A DNA stretch of 64,000 bases from Kondoa malvinella (Eukaryota; Basidiomycota; Agaricostilbomycetes; Agaricostilbales; Kondoaceae). Positions 46,294-57,375 of this stretch are shown piece by piece. The stretch lies in NCBI GenBank assembly GCA_039545315.1, contig BCIM01000004.1:770643-834642 (forward strand), read 5' to 3'. The first letter of the stretch is position 1. Each line of letters begins with the position of its first letter. A model generated the notes under the pieces. That model was not told the DNA's origin. It saw nothing but the letters and a program-made list of their open reading frames with translations, and did not search any database. The translations under genes were made by a program, and so were the position numbers.

Positions 46294-47855
46294 ATGCTTC
46301 CTCAGCAGCAGCTTCACGAAGAGAAGCAAGTCGCTGCTCGTCGTGCTGAACTGCCATCATTGAACAGCATCATTAACCTAAATGATTTCGAGAAAGCAGC
46401 AGAAGATGTACTCGGTTCTGAAAGCAAAGCCTTTGCTTACTTTGCCAGTACCGCAGACGACGGCAAAGCAGCATCCAACAGTCGCGAGTCCTTCAACTAC
46501 ATCCAATTCCTTCCAAGGGTCCTCGTACCTGTTGGTAGAGTCGATATCAAGACGCACTTTCTGGGCACAGAAGTGTCAATGCCTGTCTTTATCGGTTTGT
46601 CGACTTCCTCTTCACATTGACGCTTTCTGACTTTTGCGGCCAGCACCAGCTGGCGAGGCTGGTCTAGGTCATCCAAAAGGTGAACTCAATCTCACCCGAG
46701 GAGCAGCACAACGAGGAGCTCTACAAATAGTCTCGAACCATTCTTCCTTTGCTTTGGGTGACATCTTGGCTGCGCGCGATCTAGCAGTGCAAGAAGGATC
46801 AGGAAAGCCCGTCTTATGGTTTCAGCTATACGTCCATCGAGACAGAAAGATCAGCAAGGAAATTGTCGAGAAAGCTGTCCAGTGCGTGACGCGACACTGA
46901 ATACAGAAGAGGGTTGATTTTGTGACAGAGGTAGATGCGAGACGATCGTCGTCACGGCAGACGCGCCTGTGCTGGGCAATCGCGAGAAGCATAGAAGAGC
47001 TGCAAGCGACTATGCAGCAGATCGAATCACAGGCGATAACCTTATCGGTGGAGGTAAGCTGGTCTAGTCTCTGCTGCTAAAAGTAGCTGAGTATATTTTC
47101 CAGCACAATTTGAAGAAGTCGACGGTAGGTGACATTCGCGACAGTAGCAATCAAGCTAAGCCAGTGCTAGTGGATCTTACCTGGGAGATCATCACATGGA
47201 TCAAAGCAGTAGCACCAAACACATCTGTATTGGTCAAGGGGCTCAGTAAGGCTTCCGAAGACATCAGGTCTACTTTGAGCTGACGTCCCAATAGGTTCTA
47301 CAGCCGATGTCGAGCTGGCTTACCAGCATGGCTGTAAGGGTGTTATTCTCAGCAATCACGGAGGCAGGCAATTGGACTCGTACGGACCTTTCTCTCCTAG
47401 TTGTATTGCGCTGAACCGTCAAACAGCGTGCCAGCTCCATTAGCTGTCCTCATCCGCCTCCGAAGAGAAGCAGAATTTCAAAAGCGAAAGGCAGAAGGCT
47501 TTGAAATATACATAGATGGCGGTGTGAGGCGAGGTAGCGATGTGGTGAAAGCGCTGTGCTGCGGAGCGAACGGTGTCGCTTTGGGCAGACCGTTCATGTA
47601 TGCTCAAGTAAGTCCTTCTACTGATCTTGACAACTTGACCGATACATTGCCAGTCATGCTATGGGGAAGAAGGAGTCAAGCGGGTCTTTGACAGTCAGTT
47701 ACATCTTTCTGCTGTCAATGTTTGTTTATACCCCCACAGTTATAGAGGAGGAGATCGCGACGACTATGCAGCTGCTTGGTGTGACCAGTATTGATCAACT
47801 TGGCCTTCAATATGTCGAACTGCTGGATGGCCTATTGGGCAATCGGATCGTCTGA
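46294..47855 (+). CDS. FMN-dependent lactate/2-hydroxy-acid dehydrogenase paralogue without b5 domain
   Basis: From ATG 46294 the protein reads [31 protein letters not shown] and [13 protein letters not shown], then [20 protein letters not shown] and [15 protein letters not shown]. After introns come [43 protein letters not shown] (FMN lysine), [14 protein letters not shown] (catalytic His, Arg), [28 protein letters not shown] and [12 protein letters not shown]. It ends [20 protein letters not shown] and TGA 47853-47855. It is roughly 60% identical by eye to the 6230-8375 gene over the dehydrogenase core and shares intron positions. FMN-site residues are kept, but no cytochrome b5 domain or presequence is visible. 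It may reduce oxygen or another acceptor instead of cytochrome c, or be partly decayed. The start is uncertain. Confidence 0.7.
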
Positions 47856-49453
47856 AGCTGAACGAATACATTATGCACATGCAAAGAACAACCTATATTA
47901 CTTCCAGCTGCTGAGAGTCCTTTGTCTTCTTGTACTTGAGGATCCAAGGATGTCTCAACACGTCCCCTATCGGCAAGCGATCTTGAGGGTCATGTCGTAA
48001 AAGCTACTGATCGCATCAGTACTTCAATTCCTAAAAGGATGAGATCGGACGTACACCTTTGATGAGATCCCTAGCTTCTGGAGAAACAGTCTCGGGAATC
48101 TTCAAGTCCACCTTTGCTATCCGCTTGTACGTTGCTTGTGCACCAGAAAGCTCTTCAAACGGTGGTGCGCCAACCAGAAATTCGTATGTCAGCACGCCGA
48201 GTGCCCATAGATCGACTTCTCGCGTGTGATGTTTCCCTTCAACCATTTCGGGCGGCAAGTAATCTAGAGTGCCGCAGAGCGTTGTTCGTCTATACCATCG
48301 GCAATCAGCTCAAGCAAATGTACGAGGAGAGAAGAGCGTACCGATCAGACGGAGCATGCACAGACCAACCAAAGTCGCCTATCTTGAGATCGCCATTCAA
48401 ACCGAGGAGGATGTTTTCAGGTTTGATATCGCGATGGATGACGTGCTTCTTGTGCAGATATTGCAGAGCGTCGGCCATTTGAGCGATGTACTGTCGGACA
48501 AGACAGCCACATCAGCAAAAGCTGAGGATGAACTACCAGGACCGACCCTCGATGACCTCTTNTCGCTGAATTTACCATGCTTTGACAATTGCTTGTACAG
48601 CTCTCCCTTGCCAGCGAACTCCAACATTAAGAATATCCGCTTCTCATCATGGAAATAGCCATGCAGCCTGAGGATGTGCGGATGCCTCAGATTCGACTGA
48701 ATCTCGATCTCCCTTCGTGTCTGTTTCTCGACCTTGTCTTTGACCAGCTCCGACTTGTAGAGACACTTTAAAGCGAGGATGTACTGCGGCTCGGTGTGCT
48801 TCGTTCTGACCATGTAGACACGACCGAACTTGCCCTTGCCTAAAGGGCGACCTAGTTCGAAGTCGGAGAATTTCCAGGGCTTCGTCGGGCGACTTAGTCT
48901 TTTGCTCGATATTAGTCACGAGATACCCAGAGCAGAGGTAGAGCTTACTTTGATGAGCTAGAATCTAGAGCAAGTTCCGTAGCAGCTTCGCCTTTGACTG
49001 ATTCCCCTCTCGCAGCAGCTTCATCGCGCTCAAATCCTCCGTCATACCGACCAAAATCAAGAGATGGAGTAGGTTGAGAAGAAGAAGGAGCAGTCACGGA
49101 AGATTGAGAGGATTGCGCAGAACGCGCTGGAGCAGTTGTACTCGCAACAGGACGTGAAGGCTTGAAAGTGGANACCTTCTGCTGCGAGGCAGATTGAATC
49201 TTACTCAAAGGCGGTCTNGTCTCTGCTTCGCTCGTCTTGGGCACTCTGTACTATTTTCCTGGCATGAGCATCGGACGGGCATTGTTTACTTTTTTGGGCA
49301 CGGAGAGCGGACCTTTGATTGAAGTTTGCTGTTGCCTGCTGGGTTCAGCGTTAAGGCTGATAGACGCGTGTCAAGCGCGGCCATGGCTGAGATAAGTGGC
49401 TTGAGGCGGTATGAGGTCGAGAGCAAAAAATAATAACAGGTTGGAAAGCAACG
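47855..49453 (-). repeat. Right arm of the 1.6-kb inverted repeat (Aurora kinase copy B)
   Basis: Mirror image of 4582-6180 with a fixed coordinate sum of 54035. The inner edge stops within the TGA of the adjoining dehydrogenase gene. The outer edge stops in the kinase promoter, about 70 bases upstream of the start codon. Confidence 0.9.
47893..49384 (-). CDS. Aurora-type Ser/Thr protein kinase, copy B
   Basis: Same exon structure and nearly the same sequence as copy A at 4651-6142. It has an identical N-terminal extension, [10 protein letters not shown] loop, [21 protein letters not shown] and [15 protein letters not shown]. Differences seen are Ala to Pro in DLKI(A/P)ETVSPEA, silent changes near 48133, and several in the last exon (IADV versus IGDV near the C-terminus). 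N bases lie at 48562, 49173 and 49218, exactly mirroring copy A. Start ATG 49384, stop 47893-47895. It converges on the dehydrogenase paralogue with 37 bases between stops. Most fungi carry one Aurora kinase, so two near-identical loci are either a converted duplicate pair or a collapsed and misplaced assembly. Confidence 0.85.
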
Positions 49454-50574
49454 AGCATGTCAGCCTAGATGTATACCAACAGAGACCTTTATACCACTAC
49501 AGGCATGAAAGATACCATTGCTCAACATGTCTTTTGCTTGCCTTTTCGCATATGGACCCGCTTTCTTGCCTTTTCGCATATGGACCCGCTTTCTAGATAG
49601 AACGATATCCGCCTTGGCTCGCGAACGCCCGTCGGCTGGATTGCTGGACCTCTCTTGCATCATGATTATCAGGAAACTTTCTTGTACTGCGGCCAGATTG
49701 GCTACATGCGTAGGAACAAGCCTCGAGAGCTGACGTGAATCGAATGGCCCTTGCAGCCTACCGCCAGTCCTTCAACTTTGAGCGATAGGGCTGTGCGTGC
49801 ACAAATCGCTGCAATATGCGCTCATCAGATTACTACATCGGTAGTCTCCTAGCTGACTTCCTCTCGCTCTCTCTATAAAACCCAGTGACCGAAGCTGGCT
49901 TCACTAGTAATGGGCGCAGACTCGGGGCCCAGGCAGGTCCGACTGCGTGACTCTGCAAGCGACCTGTAGATACCAAGCTGGTCGCCACCTCGTCGTTGCT
50001 CTCAGCAATCTATTTCTCGTCGGTGTTTCGCTAGACCCGCACACGCCTGGAAGGACGCTTTGCCTTCTGCGCTTCCACTTGGACAAGCTGTTGAGGACCT
50101 CAAAGCCATTGCTTTCAGACTTTCACCGAAATCTTGAATGCCGACGCGCCGCCTGTATCTCCGCCTATATCTGAGCTATTCGGTTGTCCAAGAAGCGCAA
50201 TGTTGAAGTTATATACAAATGTCATGCTATTGAGTCGATTATCGTGCGACAGCTTCGAAAGCGGCACTCCTTGCCGCTTGACTGTCTGCGGTCTCTACAA
50301 TTTTATTCTTCTGGCATATGGCAACAGCTCTCTTTCGTTGCCTTTTTCTTGTTATCCTTTTCTATCCTCACATTCATCTATTCTGTATCTTCTGTTACCA
50401 ATATGCTTTTGAACAGCTTATGTTCTGGCTTTACGCGCGTGAGCTTCGGGTGCCAAGTCTGGCTTTCGCAACCTTGTGGTGCACGCATTGGGAACAATAT
50501 GAAGCAGAGGAGAATATGCCATGATACTGATTTTCTGATACACTCTACTGTACGCTGTACAAGCCTACGCTGGA
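49454..50574. other. Intergenic, no supported gene
   Basis: About 1.1 kb beyond the right arm. It contains the 28-base tandem repeat listed separately. Overlapping frames on the + strand (50134-50650) are hydrophobic but lack a plausible start-to-stop gene model. Confidence 0.4.
49537..49592 (+). repeat. Tandem duplication of a 28-base unit
   Basis: Two perfect adjacent copies of a unit beginning CTTGCCTTTTCGCATATGG and ending ACCCGCTTT. No known function. Confidence 0.9.
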
Positions 50575-52094
50575 TACATCTGTTGTGCGGTGGTGTGGGT
50601 AGCTGCCTGTGTTGCCGCATGCAATTGAACATGTTGAGCTTGCTCTAGCAACATATGCTGGTAGATATGCTTCACACATTAACGCTCTTTCATCGCAATG
50701 ACGCGCGTACTTACTTGCACATCGCGCCCTTGGAAATGGCCTAGTCTCTGATTTGTATATGGCTCGACGGCATTGAAGTGTTTTTCATTGCCGGCAACAT
50801 TAGCTCGAATGGTCGCCGCTAGGTTTGCTAGATCTTGTTCTGACGGGTGCCCCTTCCTCTGAATACGTTCGAAAAGCTAACAGACCGGCAGTTAGCTTGT
50901 CCCACCCTACGAGTATATGTACGCAAAGGACTTTCCTTGGCGTCGAGCCAGGTACGCTCCCCCTGACGTATAACCACAATGCGTGATGGGCCTTTGGTTC
51001 TCTGCATGAGCTCCTCTCGACGCGGGCTCTTTAACAGCAAGCCTACCTCTGACTCCGCCACAGTGTAAGCATGAGTTTTCGAACCCTGTTGCTGCCTGGC
51101 ACGATCCAGAAGTGTATCAGCCGAGCGTTTTGCCTCGCTCTGAATTTCCGCATGATTTGGCTGACCCTTGGGGCTGGATGAGCCAACGTCTACAATCACG
51201 AAGAGACTGCCACACACCTGTACACCAGTCATATTGGCTGCCTTGTAGTGTCTTTGGCGGATCTTGTTCAATTCGTCTAAATGGGCTCAAATTGCCTCTC
51301 TGTCACCAGAGAAATGCGCAAACGATCGAGGTTGCATAGCTGGTAGTGGCTCAGCATGGTGCTCATTGTAGCCCGTCTTTGACCGGTGCTCGAACCATTG
51401 ATCACTGTCGTGCTGCGCAAGATCATCAGGTGACTCAAAGTCCGACAATACAATGCATATTTTAGTACTAACTTTAAAGGCTTGCGGTGTGTACTCGTAG
51501 CTGAGTACACCTTCATTGTCTCTCTGATTGCTAATGCCGTAATGATGTGCCAGATCCTTGATTACAGAGACCAATTCCTTGTAAACTGCCAGGCCACTAC
51601 CGTCCTGTTTGGTGATTAGCGGGACGTACCAATCCGATGCAGTGCTATCCTCACCTTGTCCAAGCGTACAGACACCATCCGCTCTTAAGCAACCAGAAAT
51701 CGACGCAATTGCTCCCAATCACCCGAATAAGATGCCGGCATCCACACAGTTGGTCCAGCTTGAGACTGTGGACCTGAACTGACCGCTTCAAGGCCTTTTG
51801 CTTCGGCCGCGTTTTTTTCCCTGCAAAGTCTCACCCGGTTCTGATGAAGTGTGTTCAGAACAATCGCTCTAGATGCCCATTACATACCTCGATTTGGGCG
51901 ATACTTCCCTCACAGCGGTTGAGATATAAATCGGTTACGAGTTTGTCGAACTCCACTTTGTGGCCTGGTGTATATTCTTTAGCCTGGTACAGACGTCAGC
52001 TACATGATTTCGTTCTGCAAAACAAAGCAGCGAAGACAGACGAAGGCTCTATCTTAGCATCCTCCAGTTCCTTAAATATCCTCGACGTAGACAT
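50575..52094 (-). CDS. Unknown protein, multi-exon
   Basis: Starts MSTSRIFKELEDAKIEPSS at 52094. A 54-base intron leads to AKEYTPGHKVEFDKLVTDLY. Then follow REKNAAEAKGLEAVSSGP, an exon with SDWYVPLITKQDGSGLAVYK, ELVSVIKDLAHHYGISNQRD and KICIVLSDFESPDDLAQHDS, and an exon with GVQVCGSLFVIVDVGSSSPK. The 3' exons read QRKGHPSEQDLANLAATIRA and AVEPYTNQRLGHFQGRDVQ, then across a GTAAGT intron HMLLEQAQHVQLHAATQAAT, ending at TAG 50575-50577. The pieces look like one continuous soluble protein of about 400 residues, but I do not recognise the family. The joins near 51670-51720 and 51275-51290 are not resolved. Confidence 0.5.
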
Positions 52095-52340
52095 AATGGA
52101 CTGTGATAACCGCAGTCAGCCGTAGATAGTACACTGCGACAGGGCGCACGGTAGATTTCAGCTGGTCTTGTTTGATTAGAATTTTTGGTCAGATATCCAC
52201 AACACTCGAGCGTCGACTCACTGGCGCAGACAGGCAGACACCAACGATTGGACCGAGATGTATGGTACGAGTGGAAAACGGGTGGTAGTAGGAGAGAAGA
52301 GAAGCAGAAGAATGCCAAATCCGAACTAGAAGAGAAGAAG

Positions 52341-52756
52341 ATGTCGTCGACACAGTCATCGGCTTTATACGCACAGCTGACATCTTCTCATGTAAGCATA
52401 TGTATGGTGCACAATGATTGTAAGCAAGAGAAGCTGAACTGAACTGATCCCTAGTAACCAGCTCTTGGCTCTGAAAGCTTTTGTCCTGTTCAGCGATACA
52501 GCAAGATCATGATCATGACAGGGACCGCGACCGGCTCGCGGAGAGTAGTCTGTATTGTCGGCTGGCCGAGGCAGGAAGCAGGAAGAGAAAGAAGGGCAAG
52601 ATTGATGCGCTGCGATCCATCGAGCACTTTGAACAAGTGAAGATAGTAGGCTCCCTCGACGCTCGGGTACACTGGCAGTCTCGAAACCACACGGCAAGAG
52701 CACAGTCTACTGCCAGACAAAGCAGAAAACGCAGGGTAATATGCGACATTCGTTAG
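52341..52756 (+). CDS. Small unknown protein
   Basis: Starts MSSTQSSALYAQLTSSH at 52341 and meets a GTAAGC donor. After TAACCAG the frame can resume with LLALKAF and continue DHDHDRDRDRLAESSLYCRL, AEAGSRKRKKGKIDALRSIE and HFEQVKIVGSLDARVHWQSR, to a stop at 52756. The helical, charged, basic composition suggests a small nuclear or coiled protein. The second splice (near 52480-52500) is not certain. No family recognised. Confidence 0.4.
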
Positions 52757-53223
52757 ATGATTTCGTTGCTGCAAAACTCTGCTCGATTGAAAGATGCTTG
52801 CTTCGTTTGGCGCAGGCTTGGGTGTTCATACGGGTCCAGCTGTATGACTCTACAAGCAAATTATCGAGCTCGATGGCGGCTCGGTGCTCGACGTTTAAAG
52901 AAGTCCAAAGAGGATTGATTGTCCGGCCAAATCGGAGACCGGCAGCGTGCAGCTAAACCTTGCACAGTATCGTTAAAGCTATGTACAAACGCATACATGC
53001 AACCCAATAAAAATATCATGACCCAAAATGAGGAACTGTCCGATAAATACGAGATGCTATGCAGTGGGAATATGTAGAAGTCGTGAAAGTCGTAGGGAAT
53101 TGTGCTGGAATGGTGCGTCGAGGATGCAGTGTAAAGACCGGAATGGCTTGATGTAAACGAAAGAGCAATCTAAATGTACATCAGTAAAGACGCAACAGCA
53201 TGTAGAGAAGAACCTCACCGGCA
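52757..53223. other. Intergenic, no supported gene
   Basis: Spacer between the small gene and the 3' end of the MFS transporter gene. Nothing recognised. Confidence 0.4.
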
Positions 53224-55098
53224 TCAGACCACTTCTTTAGGGAACTCGACAACCTCCTCGTCTGCATCGGCTTCTCGAGGCAAGACGAGCAGGCAAACAA
53301 TAGTAAGGAACGAAGTGACCAGCAAAACAGCTCCAAAAGGCTCTAGGCTTGTTTTGGCGCTGATGAGACCAAAGACTGTACAAAAGATCAGATCCGGGAC
53401 TCAAGTGAAAAGTGCATCTGGCTGACCGAAAGGGATGAAAGAAGCACCAAAGACGCCAACAGCTGTCAATAGTCCTACTACTACAGCTCTTCTCTGCTCG
53501 ACCTTGAAGTACGAAGCGATGATAGCCAAAGAGCAAGGCAAAACGGGTCCTGCATGTCTTTGTCAGATCCAAATCACCAAACCATACGGGTGCATACCTT
53601 GAAAGAAACCGAAGAGGACAACCGCAACAAAGCCGACCTCAGCAGTCTTCAACAACCACAACAGACCAACAGCGCCAATAACAAAGAGCAGACTGACGAC
53701 CAGGTAGAATTGTTCTTGCGTAAAGAGTTTGCTGATAGCTCGAGTAATGTGACGACGGGGAAGGATCGCTGATCGTCGACTGGCCAAAGCTTTGATGACG
53801 GCAAAAGTAGGTGGAAGAATCAATCTGCCGATGCATGTTGCCAACCAGAAAGCTGAAAGAAGGTAGCGCGACATGGTGATGCTGGCCTGTTTTTCTGCTA
53901 GAAGGTATCGAACTAGATGCTGAGCAGCCAGATAAGTCTACAAGAACCATGAGCAGAGTTCAATGCAGACATCAGACGTTGGACTGACATTGGAGAAGTT
54001 CAAAACGGCGAGCATGAAGCCCAAATATGTCAAAGGCATTCGAAGCACAGCAATCAGAGGGTTACCAGCCGCATTACTGGCTATAGTCGTGGGTTCGGTA
54101 GATTCGATAGCTGCTGCAGGGGGAGGCGTCTTGTATACTGTTAATCAGATGATAGAGTTTCTAGTCGGGTTTTCCAAATAACATCAGAGCCCAAAAACTA
54201 CGCACACTTTGCTGAATAGTACTGCCAAGGAAGCAAGAGGACAGAGCCACAAGCAGGAATAAAGTAAAAGAGCTGGAAAGGCGTTTCCTTCACCAGCAAG
54301 CCCGCCACGATCATGGGTCCAGTACTACAGCCAAGACTGTAGGCAGCCCACAAGAAAGATAAACCTCGAGTCTGATCCAAGTCTACTGCAAGCGTAGACA
54401 TCAAGACGTTAAACACCCCACTTCCTAAACCGGTCGCAATTTGAGAGACGTAAAAAGCTGGAAGAGGTAGCAAAGCGGCGACAAAGAAAGTGCCAAGGAT
54501 CATAAAGAGAGCAGCGACGCAGGTCAAGACGCCTGCACCGGCGTGCTGAATGATTAAAGGAGAAATGAGACAGCCGCTATATTCGACATGAATGAGCTAC
54601 ATTGAATTCTGTTATGAAGTGGAGCTCACGCGAGGTAGCCAAAAATGTTGATGAGGAACAGCGTACTGACTGCGGCTGAGTCAATGTGGCTGTGATTCAA
54701 CACTCATGAGTTTGAATCAAGCTGAAAAGGTGAAAGGACATACTAGTGTTGCATCCAAGCAGTAGATGAAGCAGATGATCCCGAATCATATACACCAAGA
54801 ACGAACTGCTCAATAATATAAGACAGAGTCCATAAATGAGGTGGAAAAGCCGAAAGCGTACAAACGTAAGCTGATTACACAATAATGCCCAAGTAGAGCG
54901 CGAATACGTTCTCGGATCCCATAATTTGGTGGGACGTTCAACAACAGGACCATGAGATAAAACAGGAAGCAAGCCAAATGAAGAAGAAGGAGACAATTCT
55001 GCCGCTTTGAATGAAAACTCAGACAAGGACGAGTCCGTTGTAGGCTTCAGCTCGAGAGCGTAATCTATCTCATCCTTAGTAGTGATCGTATGGGTCAT
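53224..55098 (-). CDS. Major facilitator superfamily transporter
   Basis: Starts MTHTITTKDEIDYALELKPT at 55098, with a cytosolic N-terminal region. Membrane helices follow in several exons: SAAVSTLFLINIFGYLAGCL, LTCVAALFMILGTFFVAALL, PAFYVSQIATGLGSGVFNVL, GLSFLWAAYSLGCSTGPMIV, YLLSAFWLATCIGRLILPPT and YLVVSLLFVIGAVGLLWLL. The loop after the fourth helix has FFYFIPACGSVL-type sequence. The pattern, with GLGSGVFNVLMSTLA and GCSTGPMI, resembles fungal fucose-permease-like and Bsc6-like MFS members. Substrate unknown. It ends EVVEFPKEVV TGA at 53224-53226. The number of helices was not counted exactly. Confidence 0.78.
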
Positions 55099-55228
55099 GT
55101 GTGTCGGCGCAGGAGAAAGATATGAAGTATACACAAGGTATTGGTACCGGGCCAAGCAAGGTTCGTGATTTTTTTCAAAGGGCATTCTCGAACACGCCAC
55201 TAGCCTATGTTACCACTGTCTCTGCGTC

Positions 55229-55673
55229 ATGTCTGCAATTGCTCGCGTGTCCAATAGAGTTATCCTTGACGAAGACGCGCCCAACGTTACAGCTAGAGTG
55301 CTCGGCTTGGTTTCGAACGAGTGACGCGTGCGACAGATTGGGGTCGCAGCCGCTGTCTGGAAGATGTATAAGTAATATACGGTAGCACAGAAGGAAACAA
55401 GAGCGTACAGTATGCACAAGCGCGTGTGCTTTCAGTGATGAAGGTGCCGAAGCCGAAGCTGTCAATGTTATCGCTGTGCGTTCTTGCTCGAAGGGTCGGT
55501 CGACTAGATCTGACTCGGGCTCAGGCTCAGGCTCTCGTTACGATGCCAACCAGCGCTCTGTAGCATCAGAAGGCAAGACCATTAACTTCCCACCAGCGTA
55601 TAAACCACTCATAGCTCACATGAAGAAGCAATACCAACAAATCTTCCATTCTTTTACTCCTTCTCATCCGTAG
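55229..55673 (+). CDS. Small unknown protein with Ser/Gly-rich middle
   Basis: The first exon MSAIARVSNRVILDEDAPNV ends near VLGLVSNE with a possible GTGACG donor. A second exon starts near 55423 and reads ACAFSDEGAEAEAVNVIAV, GRSTRSDSGSGSGSRYDANQ and TINFPPAYKPLIAHMKKQYQ, ending at 55673. Its last 20 bases overlap the convergent flavin-reductase gene. The phase at the join is not settled. Family not recognised. Confidence 0.4.
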
Positions 55674-56196
55674 AGCAATACTTCTTCTGCCTCCATAACA
55701 ACGGCCTGCCCAAATCTCCCAAATGCACTTCCATCACTCTACCAATATAAAGCCTACTACCCTCTTTTTCCTCCTTATTCAGATCCAGCTCTAAAGTGAC
55801 TTGACATTCCATTCTGCCCAAAGAACCTTTCTCTAGATCACTAATTTCAGGCGAACCAGGTTGAGCGAAAGCCGTTGCTAGAGCTTCTTGTTCTCTACTT
55901 AATAGATGAAGCGTGAATGATGCTTTAGGTGTAGCAGATAGTAGAGCAGCGCATTTCGAAGGCAGACGTATAGAGAAGGAGATCAACGGAGGGTTCAAAG
56001 AAATTGACGAGAAGGAGCTCAGAGTCACGCCGGATGATCGGATGGTGAGGACAGAGACTGGTTGAGCTGTTGAACGCATTAAAGAGCGGAGGTTGTCTGA
56101 CAATGCTGTGTTGTGCGAGTGACGGGCATGGCGAGAAATAGGTTGCCGATGTTTTGGCTTGATTGGTCGCAACGAGCTGCAGAGGACAGGCCGCAT
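55654..56196 (-). CDS. Flavin-reductase-like domain protein, probably mitochondrial
   Basis: A single open exon of 180 codons, MRPVLCSSLRPIKPKHRQPI. The Arg/His/Ser-rich start looks like a mitochondrial presequence. The domain reads LRSLMRSTAQPVSVLTI, GVTLSSFSSISLNPPLISFS, IRLPSKCAALLSATPKASFT and LHLLSREQEALATAFAQPGS, the usual FMN-binding split-barrel pattern (TxSSFxSxSLxPPLxSF). The C-terminal part has YIGRVMEVHLGDLGRPLLW. Family members reduce flavin with NAD(P)H; the partner enzyme is unknown. It overlaps the small gene on the other strand by 20 bases. Confidence 0.82.
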   Translation of the reverse strand: MRPVLCSSLRPIKPKHRQPISRHARHSHNTALSDNLRSLMRSTAQPVSVLTIRSSGVTLSSFSSISLNPPLISFSIRLPSKCAALLSATPKASFTLHLLSREQEALATAFAQPGSPEISDLEKGSLGRMECQVTLELDLNKEEKEGSRLYIGRVMEVHLGDLGRPLLWRQKKYCSTDEKE

Positions 56197-56438
56197 GGAA
56201 ACAAAAGTGGTATACCTTCGGGGAAATTATTATATCAAGGTATCCCTTTCATGTAGTCTCGCGTCGATGCTCAAGAGCAAGAGTCCAGCGAGGCCAATAG
56301 GGCCAGGCGAGTCGAGGCATAGATGGACGACGTAGTCAGTACGTAGTACTAGAGCAGCAACAGCTCGCAGCTCCATGCAAAATACAGACGACTAGTATAC
56401 ACTCTCTGACAAAACAACACCCCATAGCCCTCCCTCAT

Positions 56439-57106
56439 TCATGCTTTGTACTCCCTCAGATTGATGATACCATTAAGGATACCCTGCAGTTGATCGTCGT
56501 CCTTCCTATTCAGACTGTGGGAATTGGGAGCCCTACATGAGCAAGACGCCCAAAATCGATTCCGCCAGACCCACCTAGGTATCCACGCTTTCGCTTCTTC
56601 AGCCGTCTCTGGACAGAGGTTAATAAGTTGACCAGTCTCGAAAGCTTTCAGATCAGGGTCGGCCGATAGAACACTGTACATGTAAAGCAAGTTGAATATC
56701 ATCCTGTCAATGGTCCGAAAGCAAGTACGTACACTCGAACAGCGAATACACGCTCTGAATCACTGAAGCGAGCGAAAGAGTTGACATAGTCGTACGTCTT
56801 CTTAAAGACCCTGTAGTATACGCCAAACATGATCAATCACCAATTCGAGCGAAGGCAAGCGGCCAAAACAAAGACGCACTGAGTATCTGATGGATGCTCT
56901 CTTGTAGCGACTTGGTTATCCATAAGGACCTTGACTTCCGAAACAGACAGCGCGCCCGCTTCCTCAAATTCTATTTTGTCCAAATCTCAATATTGCTATC
57001 CAAAGCTGTCTCTTATCTGCAATCAAGCACCTCGTCCTAATCTCAACTGTCCGGCATCTTCTTCTCCTGCTGCGTTGCGCCGCTGTCGGTGCGCTATCGA
57101 AGTCAT
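56439..57106 (-). CDS. RPB4: RNA polymerase II subunit Rpb4
   Basis: ATG 57106 gives MTSIAHRQRRNAAGEEDAGQ LRLGR. After an intron follow DLDKIEFEEAGALSVSEVKV and LMDNQVATREHPSDTQ. Later exons hold the segment encoding VFKKTYDYVNSFARFSDSER and then LKAFETGQLINLCPETAEEA KAWIP. A GTGGGT..CACAG intron joins S-LNRKDDDQLQGILNGIIN to LREYKA and TGA at 56439-56441. The order SEVKVL, TYDYVNSFARF, FETGQLINLCPETAEEAKA, DDDQLQGIL is the Rpb4 fold. Role: with Rpb7 it forms the stalk of RNA polymerase II, needed for initiation and mRNA decay links. Length is normal for the family. Confidence 0.9.
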
Positions 57107-57375
57107 TGGGGTATCGTTGTCACGGGTCGAAGAAGGTGAATTAAGGTTTTGGACGAGTATCCTCGATGTGCAACTAAAAATGCAATGCAGAGTCTATCTT
57201 ACAAGTACGGGGCCACAAAGGAAGGATATTGCAAGTTACTCTTTGCCCGAATGTTTTGCTCCAGATGCAACAGACCGTCAAGTGACAGAGATTGGAGAGA
57301 TAATGATAGTGCAGAACACACGAAAGTCTAACGGTACAAAAAAGAAGCGCTCTCAATCACAAAACAATCGATTGA

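Noticed and set aside
45857..46363. A separate + strand gene before the dehydrogenase paralogue
   Set aside because: The frame overlaps the dehydrogenase start in another frame and has no recognised motif. It is more likely upstream or decayed sequence.
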